The notes: a model not told the origin generated them from the sequence alone. Positions 13,027 through 26,855 are shown, counted from the stretch's first letter. The stretch: DNA of 64,000 bases from Mercurialis annua (GCF_937616625.2 NC_065573.1:10245001-10309000), one strand, 5' to 3'. Numbers and translations are program-made.

Positions 13027-15471
13027 GTTAGGTAATCGGAACGACACGTTAAACAGACTTGAGACGCGACATACTAATCTAGCGTCACTTTTCATGCACG
13101 CTTTGCGTAATATAACCTAACCACGTTAAAGAGAATTGAGACGCGACATACTAATCTAGCGTCACTTTTCACAAACCCTTTGCGTAATATATCCTAACCA
13201 TGCTTAGGTGATCAGAACGACGCGTGAGAGAGACTTGTGACGCGGCATAAACATGGTAATTAAAACCACGCGTTAAGAGACTTGAGACACGACATACTAA
13301 TTTAGCGTCACTTTTTACGCTCACTCTTCATATTATAACCTAACCATGCTTAGTTAATCGGAACAACGCGTCAAAGAGACTTGAGACACGACATACTAAT
13401 CTAGCGTCACTTTTTACGCACACTTTGCCTTATATAACTTAACCATGCTTAAGTAATCGGAACGACGCCTTAAAAAGACTTGAGACGGGACATACTAATC
13501 TAGCGTCACTTTTCACGCACACCTTGCGTAATATATAACCTAACCTTGCTTATGTAATCGGAACGACGCATTAAATAGACTTCAGACGCGACATACTAAT
13601 CTATTGTCATTTTGCACTCATACTTTGCGTAATATAACCTAACCATGCTTAGGTAATCGGAACGACGCGATAGAGATACTCTTGACCCGACATAAGCATG
13701 GTAATTGAAACGACGCGTTAAAGAGACATGAGACGCGCACTTTGTGTAATATAACCTAACCATGCTTAGATAACCGGAACGACGCGTTAAAGAGACTTGA
13801 GACGCGACATACTAATCTAGCGTCACTTTTCATGCACGCTTTGTTTATTATAACCTAACCATGCTTAGATAATCGAACCAACGCAATAAAGAGACTTGAG
13901 ACGCGACATACTAATCTAGCAACAGTTTTCACGCACACTTTTCATAATATAACCTAACCATGCATAGGTAATCAGAACGACACGTTAAATAGACTTGAGA
14001 CGCGACATACTAATATATTGTCACTTTTCACGCATTCGTAATATAACCTAACCATGCTTAGGTAATCGGAACGACGCGTTAATGAGACTTGAGATACGAC
14101 GTACTAATAATCTATTGTTACTTTTCAAGCACACCTTGCGTAATATAACCTAACCATACTTAGGTAATCGGAACGACGCGTTAGAGAGACTTGTGACGCG
14201 ACATAAGCATGGTAATCGAAATGACGCGTTAAAGAAACTTGAGACGCGACATACTAATCTAGTGTCACTTTTGACCTATACTTTGCATAATATAACCTAA
14301 CCATGTTTAGGTAATCAGAACGACGCATAAAAGAGCTTTGAGAGCGACACTTTTCAGGCACACCTTCCACAATATATAACCATGCTTAGGTAATCGGAAC
14401 AACGCGTTAAAGAGACTTGAGACACAAGATACTAATCTAGCCTTACTTTTCTCGCAAACTTTGCATAATATAACCTAAACATTCTTGGGTAATCGGAACG
14501 ACGCGTGAAAGAAACTTTAGACGCGACATACTAATCTAGCGTCACTTTTCACGAACTCTTTGCGTAATATAACCTAACCATGCATAGGTAATCGGAACAA
14601 CGCGTTAAAGAGAACGCGACATACTTATCTAGCATCACTTTTCACGAACACTTTGCGCAATATAACCTAACCATGTATAGGTAATCAGAACAACGCGATA
14701 AACAGACTTGAGAACGCGACATACTAATCTAGAGTCACTTTTCACGCACGCTTTGCGTAATATAACCTAACCATGCTTAGGTAATTTGAACAACGCGTTA
14801 AAGGGAATTGAGACGGGACATACTAATCTAGCGTCACTCTTCAAGCACCCATTGTGTAATATAACTTAACCATGCTTAGGTAATCGGAACGACGTGTTAG
14901 AGAGACTAGTTACGCGAAATAAGCATGGTAATCGAAGCGACGCATTAAAGAGACTTGAGATGCGCCATACTAATTTAGCGTCACTTTTTATGCACACTTT
15001 GCGTAATATAACCTAACCATGCATAGGTAATTGTAACGACTCGTTAGAGAGACTTGTGATGCGACATAAGCATGGTAATTGAAAAAATGCATTTAAGAGA
15101 CTTGAGACGCGCTATACTAATCTAGCATCACTTTTCACGCACACTTAGCGTAATGTAACCTAACCATGCTTAGGTAATCGGAACGACGCATTAAAGAGAC
15201 TTGAGATGCGAAATACATTATTGTTGCTTTTTCACGCACACTTTTTGTAATATAGGCTAACCATGCTTAGGTAATCGGAACGACGCGTTAAAGAGACTTG
15301 ACACGCGACATGCTAAGCTATCTCAACTTTTCTCGCACACTTTACGTAATATAACCTAACCATTCTTGGATAATCGGAACGACGCGTTAAGACGCGACAT
15401 ACTAACTCTGCGTCACTTTTCACACACTCTTTGCGTAATATAACCTAACTATACCAATTAGAGGAACGACG
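13027..15471 (+). repeat. 99-bp satellite, forward orientation
   Basis: These are forward units with many indels, including units shortened to tens of bases. The variant tttgtttattataacc (near 13850) links this stretch to 16010, 43905, 44630, 45325 and 52210, which marks a subfamily. The last recognisable words before the insert are cctaactatacc and a degraded gaggaacgacg. No genes are seen. Confidence 0.85.
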
Positions 15472-15728
15472 ATAAACCTTAACAGATTACATGTATGACT
15501 AGCCAGGATCACAGCCTCACCGCAGGCATTTTATCAACCGGCATGTCCTCTTAGTATCTGTTGAAATTTATCGCATTACCATGTTAATGACACAAGGTTT
15601 TGATTCACAGGATCCTCAGGAGAGGCAAGTGAAGAGCATACCCATATGCCTTTTATGGCTGGATATGAAGAGAAACAAACATATATAACTATACCTTACT
15701 TATAGAAAATTGGAGCAGAGAGATGTTT
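15472..15728. other. Unidentified non-satellite insert
   Basis: About 220-257 bp interrupts the satellite. It has mixed composition, unlike the 99-bp unit, the MITE or the organelle insert. A 35-codon frame (15581-15688, starting MLMTQGF) is its longest forward frame that I noticed. It is too short and unrecognised to call a gene. The word taactatacc occurs at both edges (near 15446 and 15686), but the right copy is itself close to a degraded satellite box, so I cannot call it a target duplication. It could be a gene fragment captured during repair. Boundaries are approximate because the flanking satellite is eroded. Confidence 0.6.
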
Positions 15729-17910
15729 ATAGACGCGACATACTAATTGAAAGTCACTTTTCACGCACACCTTGTGTAATATAACCTAACCATGCTTAGC
15801 TAATCGGAACGACGCGTTCAAGAGACTTGAGACGCGACATACTAATCTAGCGTCACTTTTCACACACTCTTTGCGTAATATAATCTAACCATGCTTAGGT
15901 AATCAGAACGACGCATTAAAGAGAACGCGACATACTTATCTAGCGTCACGTTTCACGCACACTTTGCGCAATATAACCTAACCATGCTTATCTAGCGTCA
16001 CTTTTCAAGCACGCTATGTTTATTATAACATAATCATACTCTGATAATCGAAACAACGCGATAAAGAGAACTGAGCACAACATACTAATCTAGCGTCAGT
16101 TTTCATGCACACATTTCATGATATAACCTAACCATGCATAGGTAATCGGAACTACGCATTAAATAGACTTGAGACGCGACATACTGATCGATTGTCACTT
16201 TTCACGCACACTTTTCGTAATATTACCTAACCATGCTTAGGTAATCGGAACGCGTTAAAGAGACTTCAGACATACTGATCTATTGTTTCTTTTCACGCAC
16301 ACCCGTAATATTAATCTAACCATGCTTAGGTAATCGGAACGACGTGTTTGAGAGACTTGTGATGCGACATAAGCATGATAATCGAAACGACGCGTTAAAG
16401 AGACTTGAGACACGACATACTAATCTAGCGTCACTTTGGACCTATACTTTGCATAATATAACATAACCATGTTTAGGTAATCTGAACGACGCATTAAAAA
16501 GCCTTGAGATGCAACATACTAATCTAGCGTCACTTTTCAGGCACACCTTGCGTAATATAAATAATACATATGTAATTGAGTTAGAGCTTAGGTAATCGGA
16601 ACGACGCGTTTTAGAGACTTGAGATACAACATACTAATCTAGCCTTACTTTTCTCGCACACTTTGTGTAATATAATCTAACCATTCTTGGGTAATCTAGA
16701 GTCACTATTCACACGCTCTTTGCGTAATATAACCTAACCATGCTTCGGTAATCGGAACGAAGCGTTAAAGAGACTTGAGTCGCGACATACTAAACTAGCG
16801 TCACTTTTCACGCACACTTTGCGTAAAATAACCTACCCAGGCTTAGGTAATCGGAACGACGCATTAAAGAGACTTAAGATGCAACATACTGATCTAGCGT
16901 CACTTTTCACGCACACTTTGCGTAAAATAACCTAACCATGCATAGGTAATCGAAACGATGCGTTAAAGAGACTTGAGGCGCGCCATACTAATCTAGCGTC
17001 ACTTTTAACGCACACTTTGCCTAATATAACTTAACCATGCTTAGGTAATTGTAACAATGCGTTAAAGGGACTTGTGACGCGACATACTAATCTAGCGTCA
17101 CTTTTCACGCACACTTTGCGTAAAATAACCTATCCATTCTTAGGTAATCGGAATGACGCGTTAAAGAGACTTGAGACGCGACATACTATTCTAGCGTCAC
17201 TTTTCACGCACACATTGTGTACAATAACCTAACCATACTTAGGTAATCGGAACGACGCGTTAAAGAGACATTAGATGTGACATACTAATTTATTGTCAAT
17301 TTTCACCCACACTTTGCGTAATATAACCTAAACAGGATTTGGTAATCGGAACGAGTTGTTAGAGAGACTTGTAACGTGACATAAGCATGGTAATCGAAAC
17401 GATGCGTTAAAGAGACTTGAGACGCGCCATACTAATCTAGCGTCATTTTTTTTCCGCATAATATAACTTAACCATGGTTAGGTAATTGTAACAACGCTTT
17501 AAAGAGACTTATGACGCGACATACTAATCTAGCGTCACTTTTCACGCACACTTTGTGCAATATAACCTAACCATAATTAGGTAATCAGAGCGACGCTTTA
17601 GAGACTTGAGACGCGGCATAAGCATGGTAATCAAAACGACGCGTTAAAGAGACTGGAGACGCGCCATACTAATCTAGCGTTACTTTTTACGCAGACTTTG
17701 CGTAATATAAACTAACCATGCTTAGGTAATCGTAACGACGAAGTAAAGAGACTTGAGATGCGACATACCGATCTAGCGTCACTTTTCACGCACAGTTTGC
17801 ATAATATAACTTAACCATGCTTAAGTAATCGGAACGACGAGTTAAAGAGACTTGAGACGCGACATACTAATCTAGCGTCTTTTTTCACGCACATTTTGCG
17901 TAATATAACC

Positions 17911-19330
17911 TAACCATGAGGTAATCAAAACGACGCGTTAAAGAGACTGGAGACACGACATACTAACCTAGCAACAGTTTTCACGCGCACGTTGCATAAC
18001 ATAACCTAACCATGCTTAAGTAATCGGAACGACGCGTTAAAGAGACTTATGACGCAACATACTAATCTAGCGTCACTTTTCACGCACACTTTGCGTAAAA
18101 TAACCTAACCATGCTTAGGTAATCGGAATAAAGCGTTAAAGAGACTTAAGACACGACGACATACTAGTCTATTGTCACTTATCGACCACACTTCGCGTAA
18201 TATGACCTAACCATGCATAGGTAATCAGAACGACGCGTTAGAGACACTTGTGACGCGACATAAGCATGGTAATCAAAATGACATGTTAAAGAGATTTGAA
18301 ACGCGCCATACTAAACTAGCGTCACTTTTTAAGCACTCTTTGCGTAATATAACCTAACCATGCTTAGGTAATCGGAACGACGCGCTAAAGAGACTTGAGA
18401 ATCGACATACTAATCTAGCTTCACTTTTCACGCACACTTTGCGTAATAAAACCTAACAATGCTTAGGTAATCGAAACGACGCGTTAAATAGACTTGAGAT
18501 ACGACATACTAACCTAGCGACAGTTTTCACGCACACATTGCGTAATATAACCTGAATATGCTTAGGTAATCGGAACGATGCGTTAAAGAGACTTGAGACG
18601 CGACATTCTAATCTAGCGTCACTTTTCACGCACAATTTGCCCAAAATAACCTAACCATGCTTACATAATCGTAATGACACGTTAAAGAGACTTGAGACGC
18701 GACATACTCATCTATTGTCACTTTTCACACACACTTTGCGTAATATAACCTAACCATGCTTAGGTAATCGGAAAGACGTGTTAGAGAGATTTGTAACATA
18801 ACATAAGCATGGTAATCGAAATGATGCCTTAAAGAGACTTGAGATGCGACATACTAATCTAGCGTCATTCTTTACACATACCGTGCGTAATATAACCTAA
18901 CCATGCTTAGGTAATCGTAACAACGCGTTATAGAGACTTGTGACGCGACGTACTAATCTAGCCACACTTTTAACGCGCACTTGACGTAATATAACATATC
19001 CATGCTTAGGTAATCGGAACGACGCGTTAAAGAGACTTGAGGCGCGACATACTAATCTATTTTAACTTTTCACGCACACTTTGCATAATATAACCTAACC
19101 ATACTTAGGTAATCAGAACGACGCGTTAAAGACACTTGTTAAGCGACTTAAGCATGGTAATCGAAACGACACGTTATAGAGACTTGAGATGCGCTATAGT
19201 AATCTAGGGTCACTTTTTACGCAGACGTTGTGTAATATAACCTAACCATGCTTAGGTAATCGGAACGACGCGTGAAAGAGACTTAGGAGGCGGCATATTA
19301 ATCTAGCGTCACTTTTCACGCACACTTTAC
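17911..19330 (+). repeat. Duplicated satellite block A, copy 1
   Basis: This block is colinear with about 27449-28868 at an offset near 9,538 bp. It shares the rare word taaccatgaggtaatc, the aacagttttcacgcgcacg unit, and the ttgttaagc short unit at the right end. The copies differ by many substitutions, so the event is older than the 4,780-bp amplification. Confidence 0.75.
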
Positions 19331-20974
19331 GTAAAATAACCAAACCATGATTAGGTAATTAGAACGACCCTTTAAGGCGACTTAAGACGCGGCATACTAA
19401 CCTAGCAACAGTTTTCACGCACACATCGCATAATATAACCAAACCATGACACGACATACTAATCTAGCATCACTTTTCACGCACACTTTGCGTAAAATAA
19501 CCCAACCATGCTTAGGTAATTGGAACGACGGGTTAAAGAGACATGTCACGCGACATACTAATCAATTGTCGCTTTTCACGCACACTTTGTGTATTTAACC
19601 TAACCATGCTATGGTTATCGGAATGATGTGTTAGAGAGACTTGTAATGTGACATATGCATGGTAATCAAAACAATGCGTTAAAGAGACTTAAGACGTGCC
19701 ATACTAATCTAACGACACTTTTTACGCACACTTTGCGTAACATAACTTAACCATATTTAGGTAACATAGCAACGCGTTAAAAAGTCTAGTGATGCGACAT
19801 ACTAATCTAGGGTCATTTTTCACGCACACTTTGCGTAATATAACCTAACAATGCTTAGGTAATCGGAACACACGTTAAAAGGACTTGAGAAGCGACATAC
19901 CAATCTAGCGTCACTTTTCACGCACACTTTGCGTAAAATAACTTAACCATGCCTAGGTCATCAGAATGAAACTTTAAAGCGACTTGATATGCGACATACT
20001 AATATATTGTCACTTTTCACGCACACTTTTCTTAGTTAATCAGAACGACGCGTTTGAGACACTTGTGACGCGACATGAGCATGGTAATCGAAATGACGCG
20101 TTAAAGATTTTTGAAACGCGCCATACTAATCTAGCGTCACGCTTTACGCACGCTTTGCGTAGTATAACCTAACTAAGCTTAGGTAATCAGAACGACGCAT
20201 TAAAGAGACTTGAGACACGACATACTAATCTAGCGTCACTTTTCACGCACATTTTGCGTAATATAACCTAACCATGCTTAGGTAATTGGAACGACGCGTA
20301 AAAGAGACTTGAGACGCGACATACTAACCTAGCAACAGTTTTCACGCACACATTGCGTAATATAACTTAACCATGCTTAGGTAATCGGAACGACGTGTTA
20401 AGGAGACTTGAGACGCGACATACTAATCTAGCGTCACTTTTCACGCACACTTTATGTAAAATGACCTAACCATGCATATGTAATCGAAATGACTCGTTAA
20501 CAAGACTTGAGACGTGACATGCTAATCTATTGTCAATTTTCATGCACACTTTATGTAATATAACCTAACCATGCTTTGGTAATCAGAACGATGTGTTGGA
20601 GAGACTTGTGACGTGCATAAGCATGATAATCGAAACAACGCGTTAAAGATACTTGAGACGCGCTATACTAATCTAGAGCGTCACTTTTTACGCATACTTT
20701 GCGTAATATAACCTAACCATGCTTAGGTCATCGTAAAAATGCGTTAAACGGTCTTGTGACGCGACATACTTATCTAGCAACACTTTTAACGCGCACTTGG
20801 TGTAATAAAACGAAACCATGCTTAGGTAATCAGAACGACGCGTTTAAGAGACTTGAGACGCGACATACTAATCGAGCGTCACTTTTCACGCACACTTTGC
20901 GTAATATAACTTAACCATGCTTAGGTAATCAGAACGACGAGTTAAAGAGATTTGAGACGCGACATACTTATCTA

Positions 20975-22992
20975 GAGTCACTTTTCACGCACACTTTGCA
21001 TAATATAACTTAACCATGCTTAGGTAATCAGAACGACGAGTTAAAGAGACTTAAGACGTGACATACTAATCTATTGTCACTTTTCACGCACACTTTGCGT
21101 AATATAACTTAACCATGCTTAGGTAATCAGAACGACGCGTTAGAGACACTTGTGACGCGGCATAAGCATGGTAATCGAAACGACGTGTTAAAGAGACTTG
21201 GAACGCGCCATACTAATCTAGCGTCACTTTTTAACCCCTCTTTGCTTATTATAATCTACACATGCTTAGATAATCGGAACGACGCGTTAAAGAGACTTGA
21301 GACGCGAAATACTAATCTAGCGTCACTTTTCAATTTTCACCCACACTTTGCGTAATATAACCTAAGCATGCTTAGGTAATCGGAACAACGCGTTAATTAG
21401 ACTTGGGATGCGACATACTAACCTAGCGACAGTTTTCACGCACACATTGCGTAATATAACCTAACCATGTTTAGGTAATCGGAATGACGCGTTAAAGAGA
21501 CTTGAGACACGACAGACTAATCTAGCGTCACTTTTCACGCACAATTTGTGTAAAATACCTAATAATGATTAGATAATCGTAACAACGCGTTAAAGAGACT
21601 TGAGACGTGACATACTAATCTATTGTCACATATCAAGCACACTTTGCGTAATATAACCTAACCATGCTTAGGTAATCAGAACGACATGTTAGAGAGACTC
21701 GTAATGTAACATAAGCATGGTAATTGAAACGACGCGTTAAAGAGACTTGAGACACGACATACTAATCTAGCTTCACTTTTTACACAAGCTTTGCGTAATA
21801 TAACCTAACCGTGCTTATGTAACCGTAACAACGCGTTAAAGAGACTTGTGACGTGACATACTAATCTGGCGACACTTTTAACGCGCACTTAGCGTAATAT
21901 AACAGATCCATGCTTAGGTAATCGGAACGACGTGTTAGAGACTTGAGGCACGACATACTAATTTATTGTCACTTTTCACGCATACTTTGCATAATATAAC
22001 CTAACCATGCTTTGGTAATCAGAATGACGCGTCAGACACACTTGATAAGCAACATAAGCATGGTAATCGAAATGACGCGTTAAAGAGACTCGAAACGCGC
22101 CATACTAATCTAGAGTCACTATTCTCACATTCTTTGCGTAATATAACCTAGCCATGCTTAGGTAATCGGTACGACGCGTTAAAGAGACTTAAGACGCAAC
22201 ATACTAATCTAGCGTCACTTTTCACGCACACTTTACGTAAAATAACCTACCCGTGCATAGGTAATCGGAACGACGCGTTAAAGAGACTTAAGATGCAACA
22301 TACTAATCTAGCGTCACTTTTCACGCACACTTTGAATAGAATAACCTAACCATGCTTAGGTAATTGAAACGATGCGTTAAAGAGACTTGAGGCGCGCCAT
22401 ACTAACTTAACCATGCTTAGGTAATTGTAACAACGCGTTGAAGGGAGTGATGTGACATACTAATCTAGCGACACTTTAAACTCGCACTTGGCGTAATATA
22501 ACATAACCATGCTTAGGTAATCGGAACGACGCGTTAAAGAGACTTGAGACGCGACATACTAATCTAGCGTCACTTTTCACGCACACTTTGCGTAGTAGGA
22601 TAACCTAACCATTCTTAGGAAAAATCGGAATGACGCGTTAAAGAGACTTGAGACGCGACATGCTAATCTAGCGACACTTTTCACGCTCACTTTGTGTACA
22701 ATAACCTAACCATACTTAGGTAATCGAAACGACGCGTTAAAGAGACTTGAGACGCGACATACTAATTTATTATCAATTTTCACGCACACTTTGCGTTAAC
22801 CTAAACATGCATTGGTAATCGGAACGATTTGTTAGAGAGACTTGTAACGTGACATAAGCATGGTAATCGAAACGATCCGTTAAAGAGACTTGAGACACGC
22901 CATACTAATCTAGCGTCACTTTTTATGCAGAACGACACGTTAAAATAACTTGGACGCGTCATACTAATCTAGCGTCACTTTTTACGCACACT
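20975..22992 (+). repeat. Duplicated satellite block C, copy 1
   Basis: This block matches about 31796-33848 at an initial offset of 10,821 bp. It shares unusual units such as tttttaacccctctttgc and cacttttcaattttcaccc. Small deletions separate the copies; for example one unit is missing near 22402 compared with 33218. The right end is clear: after acgcacactt the first copy continues aagcatgg and the second ttggtag. Confidence 0.75.
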
Positions 22993-25296
22993 TAAGCATG
23001 GTAATCGAAACGACGCGCTATAGAGACTTGAGACGCGCTATAGTAATCTAGCGTCACTTTTTACGCAAACTTTGCGTAATATAACCTAACCATGCTTAGG
23101 TAATCGGAACGACGCATGAAAGAGACTTAGGAGGCGGCATACTAATCTAGCGTCACTTTTCACGCACACTTTACGTAATATAACCTAACCATGCTTAGGT
23201 AATCGAAGCACACATTAAAAAGACTTGAGATGCGACATACTAATCTAGCGTCACTTCTCACCCACACTTTGCGTAATATAACCCAACCATGCTTAGGTAA
23301 TCAGAACGACGGTAATTGAAATGATGCGCTAAAGAGACTTAAAACGCGCCATACTAATCTAGCATCACTTTTGACGCACGCTTTGCGGAATATAACCTAA
23401 CCATGCTTAGGTATTCGAAACGACGCGTTAAAGAGACTTGAGACGCGACATACTAATCTAGCGTCAGTTTTCACGCACACTTTGCGTAAAATAACCTAAC
23501 CATGATTATTAGGTAATTAGAACGTAACCTAGCAACAGTTTTCACGCACACATCGCATAATATAACTAAACCATGCTTGGGTAATTGGAACAACGCATTA
23601 AAGAGACTTGTGACACGACATACTAATCTAGCATCACTTTTCATGCACACTTTGAGTAAAATAACACAACCATGACCAATTGGAACGACGGGTTAAAGAG
23701 ACATGTGACGCGACATACTAATCAATTGTCGCTTTTCACGCACAATTTGTGTATTTATTTAACCTAACCATGCTAGGGTAATCGGAACGATGTGTTAAAG
23801 AAACTTGTAATGTGACATATGCATGGTAATCGAAACAATGCGTTAAAGAGACTTGAGACGTGCCATACTAATCTAACGACACTTTTTACGCACACTTTGC
23901 GTAATATAACTTAACCATATTTAGGTAACATAACAATGCGTTAAAAAGACTAGTGATGCGACATACTAATCTAGCGATACTTTTAACTTGCACTTGGTGT
24001 AATATAACATAACCATGCTTTGGTAATCGAAACGACGTGTTAAAGATACTTGAGACGCGATATACTAATCTAGGGTCACTTTTCACGCACACTTTGCGTA
24101 ATATAACCTAACAATGCTTAGGTAATCGGAACACACGTTAAAGGGACTTGAGAAGCGACATACCAATCTAGTGTCACTTTTCACGCACACTTTGCGTAAA
24201 ATAACCTAACCAAGCTTAGGTCATCAGAACGACACTTTAAAGCGACTTGAGATGCGACATACTAATATATTGTTACTTTTCACGCACACTTTTCTTTGGT
24301 AATTAGAACGACGCGTTTGAGACACTTGTGACGCGACATGAGCATGGTAATCGAAATTACGTGTTAAAGATTTTTGAAACGCGCCATACTAATCTAGCGT
24401 CACTCTTTACGCACGCTTTGCGTAGAATAATCTAACCAAGTTTAGGTAATCGGAACGACGCATTAAAGAGACTTGAGACACGACATACTAATCTACCGTC
24501 ACTTTTCACGCACATTTTGCGTAATATAACTTAACCAGGCTTAGGTAATCGGAACGACGCGTAAAAGAGACTTGAGACGCGACATACTAACCTAGCAACA
24601 GTTTTCACGCACACATTGCGTAATATAACTTAACCATGCTTAGGTAATCGGAACGACGTGTTAAGGAGATTTGAGATGCGACATACTAATCTAGCGTCAC
24701 TTTTCACGCACACTTTATGTAAAATGACCTAACCATGCATATGTAATCGAAATGACTCATTAACAAGACTCGAGACGTGACATACTAATCTATTGTCAAT
24801 TTTCATGCACACTTTGCGTAATATAACCTAACCATGCTTTGGTAATCAGAACGACGTGTTAGACTTGTGACGTGAATAAGCATGATAATCGAAACAACGC
24901 GTTAAAGATACTTGAGACGCACCATACTAATCTAGAGCGTCACTTTTTACGCATACTTTGCGTAATATAACCTAACCATGCTTAGGTAATCGTAACAACG
25001 CGTTAAAGGGTCTTGTGACGCGACATAATAATCTAGCAACACTTTTAACGCGCACTTGGTGTAATAAAACGAAACCATGCTTAGGTAATCAGAACGACGC
25101 GTTAAAGAGACTTGAGACGCGACATACTAATCGAGCGTCACTTTTCACGCACACTTTGCGTAATATAACTTAACCATGCTTAGGTAATCAGAACGACGAG
25201 TTAAAGAGATTTGAGACGCGACATACTTATCTAGAGTCACTTTTCACGCACACTTTGCGTAATATAACTTAACCATGCTTAGGTAATCAGAACGAC
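22990..25296 (+). repeat. Duplicated satellite block B, copy 1
   Basis: This block matches about 28681-30983 at an offset of 5,687-5,691 bp with high identity. Shared private variants include acttaggaggcggcat, catgattattaggtaatt and ctttggtaattagaacg. The right breakpoint is sharp, after aggtaatcagaacga. Confidence 0.8.
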
Positions 25297-26166
25297 GAGT
25301 TAAAGAGACTTAAGACGTGACATACTAATCTATTGTAACTTTTCACGCACACTTTGCGTACTATAAATTAACCATGCTTAGGTAATCTGAACGACGCATT
25401 AGAGACACTTGTGACGCGACATAAGCATGGTAATCGAAACGATGTGTTAAAGAGACTTGAAACGCGCCATACTAATCTAGCGTCACTTTTTAACCCCTCT
25501 TTGCTTATTATTATCTAAACATGCTTAGATAATCGGAACGATGCGTTAAAGAGACTTGAGACGCGAAATACTAATCTATTGTCATTTTTCACGCACACTT
25601 TGCCTCATATAACCTAACCATGCTTAGGTAATAAGAACGACGTGTTAGAGAGACTTGTGACGCGACATAAGCATTATAATCGAAACGAGGCGTTCAAGAG
25701 ACTTGAGACGCGCAATATTAATATAGCGTCACTTTTTACGCACACTTTGCGAAATGTAACCATGCTTAGGAAATCAAAACGACGCGTATGGAGACTTGAG
25801 AGAGACATACTAATCTAGTGTCACTTTTCACGCACACTTTGCGTAATATAACCTAACAATTCTTAGGAAATCGGAAGGACGTATTAGAGAGACTTGAGAC
25901 GCGACGTACTAATCTAACGTCCCTTTACACGCACGCTTTGCTTAATATAACCTAACCATGCTTAGGTAATCGGTACGACGCGTTAAAGAGACTTGTGACG
26001 CGAGATAAGTATGGTAAGCGAAACGACGCGTTAAAGAGACTTGAGACGGAACATACTAATCTAGCGTCACTTTTTATGCACACTTTTTGCGTAATAGAAC
26101 CTAACCATGCTTAGGTAATCAGAACGGCGCGTTAAAGAGATTTAAGACTGGACATACTAATCTAGC

Positions 26167-26337
26167 TTACTGATGAAAGTTTTCTATATTTATTTTAGAG
26201 TTGTATTTTCCATTAAATTATATACTAAATATATACGAATATTTTCTTACATTTCTTATATTTTTCTTATATTATTTATTGAAATTATTTATAATATTTT
26301 ATATATTATTTTCTTTTATATATTTATTATTATATTT

Positions 26338-26372
<35 letters not shown>

Positions 26373-26746
26373 ATTTTATATAAATATATTTTATTTTTAT
26401 ATAAATATTTTATTCTGTTTTAAAAATTAATTAAAAAATTAACTAATTATAAAATGAATTATTAATTAAAAATTATTAATTAAATTAATACAATAAAATG
26501 AATATAATAATTAGAATAATGAATATTAATAGAATAATTAATAGGATATATTAAATAACGGGTCAATTAAATTTTATAGCTCCATATAAAACCATATAAA
26601 AAAAATCGAACTATAAAAAGGAATTCTGAAAGAATTCTGAAAATTGAAAGTAAAGTAATAAAATAAAGAAAGCATAAAGAATAAAGGCTTTTTTTATTTT
26701 TCAAGCCTTACTTGTATGTAACATAGTAAGTATCCTTTTTCAATCG
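26167..26746. other. AT-rich plastid-like intergenic spacer
   Basis: This is very AT-rich DNA upstream of trnS, dominated by A and T runs, with a short direct repeat gaattctga at 26621 and 26632. In the usual plastid order this side of trnS-GCU faces trnG-UCC, which fits a long noncoding spacer. Open frames over 26173-26430 encode only runs of Phe, Ile and Tyr and are a composition effect, not genes. The plastid assignment rests mainly on linkage to trnS. Confidence 0.65.
26341..26369. repeat. (TA)n microsatellite
   Basis: Fourteen uninterrupted TA repeats lie within the AT-rich spacer, followed by T-rich sequence. Confidence 0.97.
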
Positions 26747-26834
26747 GGAGAGATGGCTGAGTGGACTAAAGCGTCGGATTGCTAATCCGTTGTACGAGTT
26801 ATTCGTACCGAGGGTTCGAATCCCTCTCTTTCCG
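26747..26834 (+). tRNA. trnS-GCU: tRNA-Ser (GCU), plastid type
   Basis: This 88-nt class II tRNA gene has an intact cloverleaf. The acceptor arm ggagaga (26747-26753) pairs with tctttcc before discriminator G at 26834, with one G-T pair. The anticodon stem cggat/atccg encloses loop ttgctaa with anticodon GCT at 26781-26783. A long variable arm (tgtacgag/ttcgtacc region) follows, and the T loop is ttcgaat. Length and sequence fit chloroplast trnS-GCU, not the native plant mitochondrial trnS. No CCA is encoded, as is usual in plastids. The internal A-box form tggctgagtgg (26754) and B-box form ggttcgaatcc (26813) are present, so nuclear Pol III could in principle read it. In this setting it is most likely a passive plastid remnant. 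Confidence 0.93.
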
Positions 26835-26848
26835 GTGATGACTTATAA

Positions 26849-26855
26849 TTTTTTT
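26849..26855 (+). terminator. T7 run after trnS, possible Pol III stop
   Basis: Seven T's start 15 nt past the end of the tRNA. Runs of four or more T's terminate nuclear Pol III. In plastid DNA it would be an ordinary AT-rich flank, so a nuclear role is only a possibility. Confidence 0.35.

Larger units (their letters stand above)
15729..26166 (+). repeat. 99-bp satellite, forward orientation, mixed subfamilies
   Basis: This is a long run of forward units with three recognisable right-half subtypes: the common cacttttcacgcacactttg type, an aacagttttcacgcacacat type (for example near 17966, 19398, 20334, 21430) and an acttttaacgcgcacttgg type (for example near 18966, 20783, 21873, 25041). 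Short 48-bp units recur. Parts are duplicated downstream of the organelle insert (17.9-19.3, 21.0-23.0 and 23.0-25.3 kb). The last 0.6 kb (about 25560-26165) matches the 4,780-bp unit at about 1770-2334, so that family also abuts the organelle insert. No genes are seen. Confidence 0.9.

Noticed and set aside
15581..15688. 35-codon frame in the unidentified insert
   Set aside because: It is too short, with no recognised domain and no supporting signals; kept only as a description.
19385..19440. Splice-like signals (tactaac followed by a cag end) in the aacagttttc subtype
   Set aside because: The resemblance to a branch point and acceptor is a chance property of the unit; there are no exons around it.
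19984..20172. Plus-strand frames with GNRNDALKRLETRHTNLASLF repeats, split as GNRNDALK and ETRHTNLASL
   Set aside because: This is the other-strand reading of the same 99-bp and 48-bp units. It appears only because the periods are multiples of three.
26173..26430. 85-codon Ile/Tyr/Phe-rich frame
   Set aside because: It lies in AT-rich plastid-like spacer with a TA microsatellite; the hydrophobic peptide is a base-composition effect.
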